Assembly: GCF_037975245.1 (NCBI RefSeq)
Contig: NC_092581.1
Coordinates: 21,038,303-21,102,302, forward strand
Source of the DNA: Apostichopus japonicus
Lineage: Eukaryota; Echinodermata; Holothuroidea; Aspidochirotida; Stichopodidae
DNA length: 64,000 bases
Direction: 5' to 3'
Made by a program: the position numbers and the translations under genes. The stretch's first letter is position 1. Each line of letters opens with the position of its first letter. This document shows positions 46,176 to 58,960 of the stretch, piece after piece. The notes under the pieces were generated by a model, which was not told where the DNA came from, did no database searches, and was given only the letters and a program-made list of their open reading frames with translations.

Positions 46176-47258
46176 CAGGCCTCGACAAATATGATCGCCC
46201 AATGGCGAGTAAAATTTTGTCCACGAACTGTAAGTTCTGTTACCAAATTGTTGACCCTTATTATGGCCAGCAAGAAAAGACAAAACTTTGAATTACAGTA
46301 ATGGGTTGTTGAAGAGCTTGGGAGGATGGCTAATCATTTGAGTACTTTGCTGCTAAATGATCAGAACAATACAGATGGCTTGTCGCTAGAATAAGTAAAG
46401 GAGGAAATTCAAATTGAGTGAGCTCAACTCAAAGACTCAAGTCAGTGGCAAAAATATTCCATTTGGTCCCCTATCCTTGCTTGTAATCCAGGAAGGCTGT
46501 AACTATCCTCTGTTGTCTTATTTAAAGTAATGGTGGTTCTGCCAGTGGGTTCTGCAACTTGTGAAAGGGAATTCTCAACTGTCAATACTCAATAGTATCA
46601 AAACTACCCACAGAACTTTCAGCAAAGGGTGACGTCACACCGACGGACATCCAGCCCCAAACATAACATCAAAACATCAAAAATCACCACCAACAAGCGA
46701 CTCATCATTTCCACCAAACAATGAAGAACTTTAGTTTGCAAATCCCCCCTCCGCATCTTCGAACGATTCAACTTCATTCAATCATCATTTAATCATCTTC
46801 GCACTTTTGCGGGAACCTTAGTAGAAAAGGAAAGTGTGCTAAAACAAAATAAGGAAAAAAAACCTGCGTATTTCCACCAAACGGTTTTCAAAGTATCACA
46901 ATGTAACTGCTGTCTGAGCTTTGTGGTTTCTTCCTTCATCAGCAACAGTAAATGTATATATTCCTATAAGGAATTTAATTACAGTAAACTTGAAGCAAGT
47001 CCAAATCGCATTTAACCACCAATGTCAATGAGAGTTAACTGTGTAAAATCGCTCACTATTTTTACGTACATTATGTACGGAGATATTTCAGGTGTGGTGA
47101 CTTTTTACTAAGTGTAGTGATACAAACTGAACTTTCAAGGGAACTGAAACGTGAAATAATAATTTTGCCAAAATAACATGACATATCTCGAAGTGAACAA
47201 CAGGAAGTTTATTGGATTAATTTTTAGTCAAAACAAAAATGATAATTCTCGAGACCTG
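46176..47258 (+). mobile_element. decayed hAT element
   Basis: The left end CAGGCCTCGACAAATATGAT and the reverse complement of the right end, CAGGTCTCGAGAATTATCAT, form a hAT-type terminal inverted repeat (first bases CAGG, about 16 of 20 matching when one gap is allowed). Inside is a relic of the transposase C-terminus (46440-46625). The 8 bases flanking the two ends do not match clearly, as expected for an old copy. Confidence 0.6.
46440..46625 (+). pseudogene. hAT transposase C-terminal dimerisation region, relic
   Basis: The plus frame near 46530-46587 reads MVVLPVGSATCEREFSTVN, followed after a frame change by NSIKTTHRTF. This is the well-conserved LPVxSAxCERxFSxxNxIKT block of hAT transposases, used for dimerisation. 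Upstream, WQKYSIWSPILACNP before an in-frame stop fits the spacing of the preceding Trp-containing segment. Stops and frame changes show it is dead. Confidence 0.7.
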
Positions 47259-48769
47259 ACCAATGAAAGCAGTATTAAAGTCTGACGCTCAATCCATCCA
47301 TAATGATAATAGTTGTCAGTGCCAAGCCTTATCTTAACTTGTTAACGATACTAACACATACACTGATACAGTAGTCTGATGTCATGTCCAGTGAAAGTTA
47401 CAGATGGTCAGCCATGACTTTGTTTATTTGTGGTCACTTTTAACAAAGCAAGTCCTAAACTACTGTACTGTATGCTTACAATGTTTCAATGTTTAATATT
47501 TTCATTGATATCATGTTTAGACACTTTAGATGAACCACAATTTAAAAAGATTGTTTTTGCTGTTAACAACTAACACTACTGTATACACTAGGCACTATAC
47601 ATTTGGCTAATTATCACACAAACAATTAGCGATAGAAAATGGCAAGTTAATTTAACATTGGCCAGTAGAATTTAAGCCTAGGTCGCCAGTTGGCAAGAAG
47701 TTTTACAAATTTGTGGAGTCCTGTCCTGGAAACAATAATACTTATCCTGATATGTGCTGGTTACAGTATGTTCACCATACTGTTCAAAATAAGCCGCTTT
47801 TATTCACCAGTCTGGAAAGTCTGGATATATTTTGGAATTAAAAACTGGGATATCAATAATTGGGATACCAATACATGGGATATATTTTGTGAATATCAGT
47901 ACTCAATGATGTCAGCAAGACCATTTCCTAAGACCCCCCCCCCCATGATCCCATCCCCACTCAGGTATGGACCTTAACAAAATCAGAATGGGTGACATGA
48001 ACATATGGAGGGAAAGATGGAATATTTATCGAGTTTTAAAATATTCAAACTAAAACTGCTAATAATTTTAACATTTTTAAAATGTTTGCATGTACTGTAT
48101 AGACCCCAGATCTTTCTATCAGTTCTTTTCTTCGCTACCTTGTTATACTGTAGGTGGTCCTTTCTTCCTTCCCTCAAAATACACTAACCATGCTGCTACA
48201 TTTATGACCAACAACACTGAGCAATAACTGATGAATATGTCCTAAATGACCAAAGGCAGAGGTGTATGTTACAAATTACACTACAGTAGCTACTACAGAC
48301 AAACCGTCCAGGTGTGGATGCTGATAACTTCATTGACGCTCATGGCAATACAATCAACCTTTTTTCAGATTTGTCTTACCTTTTCTGATGACTATTTTGT
48401 ATGGGTATAAATAAATCATGGATTACTTTGATCTGGATGATAAAACCCACCTGGTCAATTTCACCCTGGCCTCAAGAGACATTTTGAAATTTGTAACAAT
48501 GTTTCCACTTTTCTTCATTTTATAAGACATTATCTGGGGAAATTCTTCAAGAGAAAGTATAGAGGAAAGACACGTACTGTTTCCAAATCAATTCCTCTGT
48601 CAGTAGAGGAACCCAGTGCATAATGAGCAAAACAGGTCAATATTGTAACCAATTGTAAGTGATCTTGACAAGTACAAATGGTTGGTTTCCCATAATGAGC
48701 AATCTTCTTAAAGGTAAGATCTAAACTTTTTCTGTTACTGTGTATGCAGGGATGTGCTCATGTCGGGCA

Positions 48770-49045
48770 CCAGCGGGCGGCTGTAAACCCAATACATCTT
48801 ATTAACATAACATGCTGCTGCATTGGAAGTACTGATAATGTCATTGCTGCAGATAATACTCACACTGAATATCAAAGTTAAACATGAATGTATGTAAACC
48901 CAATTACACCTTATTAACATAACATGCTGCTGCATTGGAAGTACTGATAATGTCATTGCTGCAGATAATACTCACACTGAATATCAAAGTTAAACACGAA
49001 TGTATGTAAACCCAATAACATCTTATTTACATTACATGTTTGATA
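48770..49045. repeat. about 114-bp tandem repeat, 2.4 units
   Basis: TGTAAACCCAATACATCTTA at 48782 recurs near 48893 and 49008. Between are CATGCTGCTGCATTGGAAG and CATTGCTGCAGATAATACTC. The first two units differ at only a few positions. Confidence 0.9.
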
Positions 49046-50238
49046 TTTTAACATATACTACAATTTGGAGATAAAGTGTACTGAGTACCATTAATTATGC
49101 CTGGAGTTTATGAGAACAGGAACTACAGTAGAGGGAAGTATACAGTATATGTAATTAGTCCCATTTTATGAAAATACAACTATTGGAATTAGTAGTTGAG
49201 CAAAAGAGTTTACAAAAAAGAAATAAAAGTAAACTATGTGAATTTTTCATTTTTCATAAACAGTCAGGTTTGGAATATTTGGGTGAAAATGATTGCAACT
49301 GATCATTTGTTTCAGAACAGGAAAGCATTAAAAAATCATTACTATGTGATAACTGCTGTTTACACTTTTATTACCATTTGAAAGAAAAGAGTCTACTTGT
49401 GTTAAATACAAGTTGTTTTTTAAATAGTGTGTATCCACATTGCAGTATTGTTGCAATGTAAGATATATGTAAGGGGTATGAACAGTATTTAATCTTCTCC
49501 AACAATTACAGTATTATATTTTGAGGAAAAAATGCCTACATTTAAAGTTTGACATATAGTATGCAAATGCATGGAACTAATACAGCAGAACTGCAGCATC
49601 TTTATCAACCTTCAATGCCTCCCCTTCAGCCATCAAGAATCAAAATCCAACAATCCTAGATAATCTTTCTAAAAACACAGGAGATTTAAGACACAAGAGT
49701 ATCTTCCGGAGCATGACTGTTCATAGTGCACAAAGAGGATAGATACATAAATGTTTAACTGACTGATAGTCCTCTGGAGTTCTTATGTAAACTGCACCTT
49801 ACGGTTAGTATTAAAGAACTGGCTGCGAGCACACTGTTACAGTACTAGCGGTGTTGTTAGTCTTGGGATGTAACAATTCTTGGTTTGGCTTTAAGAACGT
49901 AAGGATGTCAGCTAGATTAAAGGATTCACTGGATTTTATCTTTTGATGCTTGTCTTTGACCTCAGGAGATCTATAGTAAAGCAAACAACTTAATAGGAAT
50001 TGACTAAAAGGAAAGTACTGTACATAAAGGCAGAGCATATGTTGAGGTATGGTGATTATGTTAAAGGTTCCGTTGACCTGTATGTCACACCAGGCGCAGA
50101 TGTATGTTTCAACATAAAGTTTCACTGCGGTTTTCCTTGACCACTTAATTTGGATCATATTAGGTACTGCAGATAATAAAGTGCTATAAAGTAGATTGGA
50201 GATGGGTAAAATAGGGGAGAAATATAAATATAACAAAC

Positions 50239-50433
50239 ATTCCAAAACTTACTGAATTGGATATTTACGAGTGACAAGCTTACCTGTCTCCTCACAACCT
50301 TAGCACCTCGTTCTACCATTCTATACAGTCCTGGTAAAATAATAACACTGTGCGCCCTTATTTTATCAGGGCATTCTAGACATGGTAGAACAAGGTGCAA
50401 GGTTGTGACAGGTAAGAGAGGAGCGAAGTAAAT
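50239..50433. mobile_element. MITE copy B (195 bp)
   Basis: Left: ATTCCAAAACTTACTGAATT, GGATATTTACGAGTGAC, CTTACCTGTCTCCTCACAAC. Centre: CCTGGTAAAATAATAACACT then GTGCGCCC. Right: GGTAGAACAAGGTGCAAGG, GTGACAGGTAAGAGAGGAGC, GAAGTAAAT. Arms pair from the termini to the CTACCAT/ATGGTAG step. No coding capacity. Confidence 0.75.
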
Positions 50434-52830
50434 CATTGGAATCATGACTCAAACAAGATTCTTCTTCATAAAAGGATAAAAATCCAGAGGAAAATTAAAA
50501 TTGTTGATTGACCAACACATTCTAAAGCACCGATAATGAAATTTGCATCCAACTCAAGATATTGATAATTCCAATTGTCACAGTTTGTACCACAAGTGAA
50601 CTTGAAGCAAACAGGTGTGTGATGTCATACCATACAGTAGTTGCATACTGACAGTTTCACTTTTACTTTATTTCCCTTAATTGTTTTGACCTTGGATTGA
50701 ATCAGGTTTCATTTTTACCTATATGGGGATATATGTCAAGTTAGCAATTAATATATAAATATGACCATAGTGTACATTAATACTAACATATATTATCAAA
50801 CATTGCAATTTTAAGGAAAAAAACTAATGTTAGCATGCTCCTACTGTATGACATCATACCGTTTAGCCTCATGTTCACTTTCGCTGCAAAATGTGTCAAA
50901 TTCAAATGATGTATAATATCTAGAAAATAGTCCATATAAATTGTATTAAATGCAAATTTTGCAGGGTGCTTAGAATATGTTCCTCTTTCATCTGTGAAAT
51001 GATGAACATTTTCCTCTGGACTAGTTCCATATGATATCCTAAACTTTCAATAAAAAATGCTTACTACTATAGATTTAGTATCTGACTAAATGTCACAAAG
51101 TTTATTTGTCATAGAGGAAGTAGTAAGTCACAAGGGACTAACTGGACTTCCAGTTCAAGTTGGTTTTTTCAACATCAAAAAAATGTCAGACAGTTTTGAG
51201 ATACTATAAAAACAACCTACAATGGCACCACAGACAGTGACCTGGTTAATTTTTAATGCAAACTATAATGTACACAAACACATTGCCTTTTTCAGACAAC
51301 AAACTGTATTTTGAAATGACAATCCTAATTAGATTAAACACCCACAACAAGAGGAAAACTTCTCACTCACAGCTTGGGCAGTATCTACAGAATATATACT
51401 GTACAGTACATTAGCCTTTTATTTGGTCGGATTTCCCGTTGGTCACATTCAAGTGAAGCACAAATTGGAAAAATAAGGAACATAACTGAAATATATGCCT
51501 TGTCAGATGTGAAAGAACATACTAGTCAGGAACTAACCTATAATTAATATGTGACAACACAGCTGGAATATACCTACAGTTAATATTGCGCCTGATACGT
51601 ATTGATGGTTACTCGACTCGATACTCAACCATCCATCAGGAACTGCCATTTAAATGCACATACATCTGAATTAATGAATTCCAGGCATTATGAAGCGACA
51701 TGATTGAGCAGGTGAGGAACTACTGTACTTTAAACAAGTATGTGTCATCTACATACAGACCCAAAAAGTACTACATGCATGTAGATCTTAAACATTTATA
51801 CCCCCCCCCCCCTGCCCTTTGCCATTACTGTATAATACAAAAAGTAAATTTATATGTAATTGCCATCCTTTGTGACAAAGTTAACACTAAATACACTATT
51901 GTACGTTATTCGTTCATATATTCTAATTGTCAAATGTGTACAGTATACTGTACCATCCTTCTCCAGATCACATGATCTAAGCCCAAGCTTCCATCCCAAG
52001 TTTAACAAACATATATATCTCCCCAACCCTGCAGCCCTTACGCTTTATATCATCTCCATATATATTCTGTGTATATATCACAGCAATATGGTCCAATCAA
52101 CAAATTGCTCACAGGTTAGGGTTACAAAATCTCGGTCTTCACAAAATCTCAAAAATTATGAGACAATCACGCTTTGCCAAAATTTACACAACACACAGTG
52201 CTCAGACCCGTGGTCTGGTCTGTATGGTGCAATCAAAGAAATGACAAAAGGCAAAGGAATGAAAAGGCTGCAAATGTAATGCATATTGCTGGAATATTAG
52301 GTGAACTCTGTTATCAAACAATTTGAATGAACCTTCAAATTCAATTTGTTTTCACAGAACCACATGACGTTGTCTTAGGCATTCCAATATTGCAATTAGA
52401 CTATAGCGTGTAGTACTAAATCTTGGTTTTATTTACACCTGAGAATATGTATTTTAGATCTACCGATTGAAAACTAGCAATTTGGATGGTAACTACATTT
52501 ATAGACAATAGTTTTGGTGGACATGACGATGTTTGGTTTAATCAAGGGATTTATTTGCTTCTGTACTGAATTGTACAAATAGTGCAGACAAATGGACTCA
52601 TGTAAGAATAATTTTATGCAGAATTTCACCTTTGAAATAAATAATGTAGCTTGACAAAATTGTCATATTGAATGCAGATCCATGTATGTAATCATTAATT
52701 CACCTTGAAGATAGATCTAAGGTAATTTCCTGTGTCAAGCAAACTGTGATGATGTTGAAATCAGTCCTCTGTTAAGGGGCACAGTGCTAAAACATTACTA
52801 CTTTATACTGTAGGCTATGTAAATATAGTA

Positions 52831-53955
52831 CATATAGTTAGGAAAAAGGATGGCACTAATGGCTTCTGTATCGACTTCAAGTTCAAGTTAAACAGGATCC
52901 CGTTGTTCGATCCAGAGCCAATTCCGTCACAGACAATCTTATGGCTAAGATTGCCGGAGGTAAGGTGTTCACAAAAATTGACCTTACGAATGGGTACTGG
53001 CAAATTCCCATCGCACGGGATGACCGCTGTAAAACTGCCTTTGTGACCCATCACGGCTTGTACCAATTTAAGGTAATGCCATTTGGTGTAATTAATGCAT
53101 CAGCTGTGTTTACGCGCATGATGCGAATATTACTAAGCGGCTTGCCTAACCTTGTGAACTACATCGATGATGTGCTTGTGTATACGGCAGACTGGCAAAG
53201 CCATGTTGAGATAGTCTGAGGGTACTTCAGAGGCTATGCGCCGCGGGTCGTTCTGTAGCGCGCCCAACTAAAGGTTTTTTTGGGCAAACCTCTGTAGAGT
53301 TTTTATGCCACATGGTTGAAGGTGGATTACTGAAGCCGAGGCTAAGGCCTTGGGTGCTAACGTCATGAGGACGAAGAAGGAAGTTAGTTCATTTTTAGGT
53401 CTAGTTGGCTATTACAACAAGTTCATTCCCAATTTTTCGGCCATTTCCGCCCCTCTCACTGACCTAACGAAATCCTCAAGGTCAATTAAGGTTGAATGGC
53501 ACGATCCGCAAAGTAGGGCGTTTGAAATGCTAAAGCGCAGGCTGGAGACTGCACCTATTCTTAGATTACCAGATTTTAAAAAGCCATTTATATTGAGAAC
53601 AGACGCGTCGGACATCGGGATAGCCGCTGTGCTAATGCAGCTAGAGGCCAGCGTGAAACACCCCATGGCTTATGCGAGTCGGAAGTTACAACCTAGGGAG
53701 GTCTCTTACTCTACTATCGAGAAAGAATGCCTGGCTCTAGTGTGGGCTGTGCAAAATTTCCAAGCGTATCTGTACGAAGTAGACTTTGTACTTGAAATGG
53801 ATCATCATCCGATAGCATATATTACAATATCTAAGTTTAAGAATAGTAGGGTAATGTGGTGGGCGCTGTGTTAACAACCGTTCAGGTTCGTAGTAAAAGC
53901 CATTAAGGGTTCAGAAAATCATGGTGCTGATTTTCTTAGCAGGTGCACTGCCTGA
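52831..53955 (+). pseudogene. Gypsy pol remnant: reverse transcriptase and RNase H
   Basis: RT begins with VRKKDGTNGFCIDF (about 52837), shifts frame near 52930, and continues GGKVFTKIDLTNGYWQIPI, VMPFGVINASAVFTRMM and NYIDDVLVYT (catalytic YIDD). A TGA at 53217 and indels to 53350 break the connection region, in which FFGQTSVEFLCHMVEGG is still readable. From 53350: FLGLVGYYNKFIPNF, PILRLPDFKKPFILRTDASD (first RNase H Asp), YSTIEKECLALVWA, and DHHPIAYI. A TAA at 53872-53874 interrupts, then the frame runs on through KGSENHGADFLSRCTA to TGA 53953-53955. Confidence 0.92.
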
Positions 53956-54087
53956 CTTTCTGAGGAGGCGCACTGCTTGAAGCGCACTCCTAAGTTTGTA
54001 CATTTTGAGTTCGTTAAAGGAACACCTTGTGGTCCAAATTTGTAAATTTGCAGGGAAGATGAAGCATCTTCCTAAAGAAGGGGGACG

Positions 54088-55013
54088 TGTCACAGGTCAG
54101 GTATTGTTTAGGATATTTCAGGTCACGTTAATATATCTGTTTGGGTGAAGACTACCCTGTGATAAATTTACATTCATTTTCTACGCTAAAGGTTTTCTTG
54201 GCACAATGGCATGTGGAATTAAGGAACGTTTTAGTTATGCCGGATATTGTGTTAGCATGCTGTCTGGAAGTAGGGCGGTGTGGTTCTCTGCAAGCTAGCA
54301 ATTGGTTAATGTCGTATGTCCAATTCTTGTTGTACGTGGGATACTTCGTGTTCCCAACCTGTATTCTCAACTGGGTTACTCTGTGTGCCCAATTCTTGTT
54401 GTACGTGGGATACTTCATGTTCCCAACCTGTATTCTCAACTGGGTTACTCTGTGTGCCCAATTCTTGTTGTACATGGGATACTTTGTGTTCCCAACCTGT
54501 ATTCTCAACTGGGTTACTTTGTGTGCCCATTCTTGTTGTACGTGGGATACTTCATGTTCCCATCTGTTTTTACCTCCATGGTGTTCCAAGCCTGTATTGT
54601 ATATATACTTGGGCTACTTCGTGTGCCCAAAAATCTGATATTAACTGGACTGCTTTGCGTCCCCGAGGTTGTAACCCACCCGTCAGCCATAGGCTACTCT
54701 CAATTGTATCACCGCTGAGCTACCCAGGCAAAACCAGGCGAACACCAGTTCATTATCCCGTAAGTTTACGTTTCTTTTATGTTAGTTATTGTGTAATATT
54801 GTGTAATGTGCTCTTGAGTAAGTTAAATTACATTAGTGTATAGACCCGATGTTTGCAAGGAAAGAATTTTTTTATTTCATATTTTCAGGGTTTTCCTGTT
54901 TTTCTGTATCATACATCTGTATATTCCGGTGAATAAACTCACTCCACTGAAACTCGGCAACTCCTGTTCTCAATCCGTTATCTGCGTCCTCCGACTTTCA
55001 TCGACCCGCGACA
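54088..55013 (+). repeat. Gypsy 3' LTR (926 bp)
   Basis: Starts TGTCACAGGTCAGG directly after the purine tract and ends CCCGCGACA, so TG...CA boundaries hold. AATAAA lies at 54932-54937, about 75 bases before the end, a sensible place for LTR polyadenylation. The 5' half is enlarged by a 69-bp tandem repeat (54320-54590). No second LTR is present to confirm the edges. Confidence 0.75.
54320..54590 (+). repeat. 69-bp tandem repeat inside the LTR, about 4 units
   Basis: CCAATTCTTGTTGTACGTGG recurs at 54320, 54389 and 54458, with a further shortened copy near 54528, each followed by GGATACTTCGTGTTCCCAAC-type sequence and a CTGTATTCTCAACTGGG block. The overlapping open frames are by-products of the array. 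Confidence 0.9.
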
Positions 55014-55071
55014 GATGGAAAGTGCCATAGTACAGCTGAGACAGGTACTGTAAATATAGTCACATGTAGAT

Positions 55072-55243
55072 ATTCCAAAACTTACTGTTTTGGATATTTA
55101 GGAGTGACAAGCTTACCTTTCTCCTCACAACCTTAGCACCATGTTCTACTGTGCCTAGAATGTCCTGGTAACCTTATAACACTCTGCCCCCTCTATGACC
55201 GGCCCCTCCGGTCATTGCCCTTCCTTCTCATTCTACCATTCAA
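55072..55243. mobile_element. MITE copy C (right end truncated)
   Basis: ATTCCAAAACTTACTGTTTT, GGATATTTAGGAGTGAC, CTTACCTTTCTCCTCACAAC, then CCTGGTAACCTTATAACACT and CTGCCCCC. The right inverted arm is missing; similarity fades after ATTCTACCATT. It starts 58 bp after the Gypsy LTR. Confidence 0.65.
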
Positions 55244-55454
55244 AGTGTCTTACACATATTTTCAAGTGGATTTTCTTCCCTCAGATTATTATACACAGTA
55301 AAGCCAAAGGTTCAGCAGCTTTCAATAAGGGTAGATAGATGTTGTGTACAGTATATAAATTCTCCCAATATTAACTAGGTACTGTACTTAGATACAATTG
55401 TACAGTATCTCAGTACCTAGCCTAGTGAACTTTTCTAACAATTCTATAAAGAAA

Positions 55455-55555
55455 TACAGCTACAGTCCTTCGGACAACCTAAGCAAGGTTTTAGGTTGTC
55501 CGACGTGATTTTTGGTCGTCTTGGACAATCGGACAACCATTAAAATTGAGCCCTG
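55455..55555. mobile_element. hAT-type end fragment
   Basis: On the minus strand, CAGGGCTCAATTTTAATGG then TTGTCCGATTGTCC looks like a hAT terminus. The nearby block CGGACAACCTAAGCAAGG with TTTTAGGTTGTCCG is self-complementary. A credible second terminus with a target duplication was not found. Confidence 0.3.
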
Positions 55556-57228
55556 CTCATATCTAGTACAGTAAGTGCACAACCTATAACTGATTTGTGG
55601 CAATTAAATTACAGTATGTTGTACTAAGTTTCACATATAAAGAGACATTCAACTTAAAAAAGAATCTGACTCTATTTATACTTTCAAATGTTCTAGATCT
55701 ATTTACAATCTATCAGTGCCATTTCATTAAGCATCATTTGTTTGCTTTGCTAATACCCTACAACCATTCCAAGGAGAGGATTCTTTGATACACAGTACAG
55801 TATCTGTTTTATACTTTGCCTTTCCAAACAAAAAAATAACACAGAGGTGTTTAACATACACTGCAATGGCTGTTGAATTTGTTTTCTTAAAGTATAAATG
55901 TATATATGCAATAGGCAAAGGCACTTGAGCATAGCCATGGTGATTTCCTGCACAATCAGAAATTTGAACTGTTCCTGTTCAGTTTCAAGATTGTTGCTAG
56001 AGAGCTCAAGGGTACAGTGTATGAGTATACCCACAGTATGGGTATTGAAGAAAACATAAGAGAATTCAAAATTCCATCATTACCAAACAATTGGACGATC
56101 TATGTACACAACTGCTTCACACAGTACCTTAGAAGAGCATACATACAGTACTACACTTATGAATTCATGAATGGTATTGAATTAACTATTTACAACAAAT
56201 TCTTCATTGCATGTTGCCTGCCATTACCTTTAGGTACAGAAATTTTCTTTCTGAGAGATAATGTTAAATTCTAAGAGAGCTGGTCTTCAATTATATATGT
56301 TTTCAAATAGCGGTCTGCTTCATTCACAAATGCATGAAAATGTTACTGAGTCTCTGAGTCTCCCTGTTAAAGGTTGTATAATTTTCATCCAATTCAGTCA
56401 AGTCTGTGTGGCCAGACAGTACATCCAGCATTTGGCCAGACAGTCTGGCAATTCTGTGAATTGTCCGTCATGATCTCTGTCCAGGCACATGTACAAACCT
56501 GTACGTGTATGTCTAGATATAAAGCATGTCTTATAAATTAATGATTTGAAACCAAACAATCTGTGTTTGATTATTAACAGAATCCTACAGATACACACTT
56601 TTAGAACCGTCTAAATCCTAAATGGATACATGGCAGTTGTACTGTTTCAGTACAGAAACAAACATTTGTACACACACATACCACTGCACAAGCAAGTACA
56701 ATTTAATAATTTCATTAAACTTTTAATACTGTTCCAGATTCATATTAACCATACGGAAATTGCACTTTCTTATTGTGTACTGTAAATTCTTTAAGCCTTA
56801 ACACTGTGAAATAAGTATTTAAAGCTGCATGGTATCCCACAAGATTTGAAACATCGTCCAAGACTATAGAAGAACTGTGCCATCTTGTCATGTCATCTCC
56901 TCGGTAGTCGATACAGTGTCCTCAAAGTGATATCAGTTCATGTCAGTGACCATTATAATTCAGTCACCATCTTAGAACTTACCAAATAAATGATATATAT
57001 TTCTAGTTTTAATGAGGGGGAATAATTTATCTGGTATCTCATCGCAAAATCGTATACAACCAGAATGCAAAAATGCATTGTGGTTTCGATGATGTAACAT
57101 GAGTACAGTAGTTTTCTTAGTGAATCTGACATTTAAAATGTATAGTTAGGCCCGTGTACAATATACTGTAGTTGACCTTACAGTAGTAATATAGTGAAAA
57201 GCAGTGTGATGTGACAAACAATAAATTA

Positions 57229-58240
57229 AAAATGACACAGGCTGTCCTGAATGACCATTGACCTCAACAACAGCCTTCATGTACTAATGTGATAGATACA
57301 TCAACATACTAAATGACACAGACTGTCCTGAATGACCATTGACCTCAACAACAGCCTTCTAATGTGATAGATACATCAACATACTAAATGACACAGACTG
57401 TCCTGAATGACCATTGACCTCAACAACAGCCTTCATGTACTAATGTGATAGATACATCAACATACTAAATGACACAGACTGTCCTGAATGACCATTGACC
57501 TCAACAACAGCCTTCTAATGTGATAGATACATCAACATACTAAATGACACAGACTGTCCTGAATGACCATTGACCTCAACAACAGCCTTCTAATGTGATA
57601 GATACATCAACATACTAAATGACACAGACTGTCCTGAATGACCATTGACCTCAACAACAGCCTTCTAATGTGATAGATACATCAACATACTAAATGACAC
57701 AGACTGTCCTGAATGACCATTGACCTCAACAACAGCCTTCTAATGTGATAGATACATCAACATACTAAATGACACAGACTGTCCTGAATGACCATTGACC
57801 TCAACAACAGCCTTCATGTACTAATGTGATAGATACATCAACATACTAAATGACACAGACTGTCCTGAATGACCATTGACCTCAACAACAGCCTTCTAAT
57901 GTGATAGATACATCAACATACTAAATGACACAGACTGTCCTGAATGACCATTGACCTCAACAACAGCCTTCTAATGTGATAGATACATCAACATACTAAA
58001 TGACACAGACTGTCCTGAATGACCATTGACCTCAACAACAGCCTTCATGTACTAATGTGATAGATACATCAACATACTAAATGACACAGACTGTCCTGAA
58101 TGACCATTGACCTCAACAACAGCCTTCTAATGTGATAGATACATCAACATACTAAATGACACAGACTGTCCTGAATGACCATTGACCTCAACAACAGCCT
58201 TCTAATGTGATAGATACATCAACATACTAAATGACAAGAT
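57229..58240. repeat. 75/81-bp minisatellite, 13 units
   Basis: Units read AAATGACACAGACTGTCCTG, AATGACCATTGACCTCAACA, ACAGCCTTC, TAATGTGATAGATACATCAA, CATACT. Most are 75 bp; four carry a 6-base insertion giving CATGTACTAATGTG (81 bp). Units are otherwise almost identical, suggesting recent expansion. The sequence is alignable to the longer units at 58260-58870. Confidence 0.95.
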
Positions 58241-58259
58241 CTGTCCTTGTTGAAATATT

Positions 58260-58960
58260 TTGTAAAACATGGTTTTCACAATTTGACCCCTGGTGAACTC
58301 AAACGACCATTGCCCTCCGCCCACATTAGGAGTCTTGTACTCCATATGGTATAATTACATACCAAATTATATGCGATCTGTCCAAGCTTCCCTTGCAATA
58401 TTATGTTTAGGAAGGTACCGTAGTGTAGAGAGACAGGTAAGAGGGGAGTGAAGTAAATGTTTGGCATTTGTTGACTTCAAATGAACTTTGACCACTCCCA
58501 AATGTAATAATAGGCTCCTCTAATTTGATATGGAACATCTACAAACCAAACATGAGATCTGTCTAAGATTCCCTTCTTGCAATAACATACTTTTAAGGTT
58601 TTCACAATTCGACCGAGCTGATGACCCCAAATGACCTTTAGCCTCCACCAAAAAGTACACTGTACATACTCTTCTACACACCAAGTATGAGGTCTGCCCA
58701 AGCTTACAGTACCTTCTTGAGATACCATGTTCACAACTTGACCCCTGGTGACCCCAAATGAGGTTTGACCTCCAGAAAAACAATAAGCTTCTTGTACTCA
58801 ATGTGGTACTTCTACACACTAAATATGAATTGGTCTGACCTTCCCTTCTTCAGATATGTTTACAAGCTGGGAGTCCCAAACGCACACACACATGTATACA
58901 TCTACATACACTCATATGCCATCATGAATGCAAAGGTTACGATTATTATCGAAACCATAA
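58260..58960. repeat. degenerate units of a dispersed repeat, about 135-150 bp each, about 4 copies
   Basis: Shared blocks: CAATTTGACCCCTGGTGA, CCCAAATGACCTTTAGCCTC, AATAGGCTCCTC/AATAAGCTTCTTGTACTC, GGTCTGCCCAAGCTTACAG and GATACCATGTTCACAA. The last unit ends with GATATGTTTACAAGCTGGG, a CA-rich tract and GCCATCATGAATGCAAAGG, as at 17990-18100. A MITE right-end fragment (GAGAGACAGGTAAGAGGGG, 58425-58462) is embedded. Confidence 0.75.

Larger units (their letters stand above)
52831..55013 (+). mobile_element. 5'-truncated Ty3/Gypsy LTR retrotransposon with 3' LTR
   Basis: It consists of RT and RNase H remnants (52831-53955), a purine-rich tract GAAGGGGGACG just before 54088, and a 3' LTR (54088-55013) opening TGTCACAGG and closing CGCGACA. 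No gag, protease or 5' LTR is present, and no integrase lies between RNase H and the LTR. That is either a deletion or the Gmr1-type order, in which integrase precedes RT. Several frameshifts and stops make it inactive. Confidence 0.85.

Noticed and set aside
54141-54843. Three overlapping frames in both directions over the Gypsy LTR
   Set aside because: Generated by the 69-bp tandem repeat in the LTR, which is non-coding.
57229-58240. CRISPR-like array
   Set aside because: The repeats are directly adjacent with no unique spacers and the genome is eukaryotic; it is a minisatellite.
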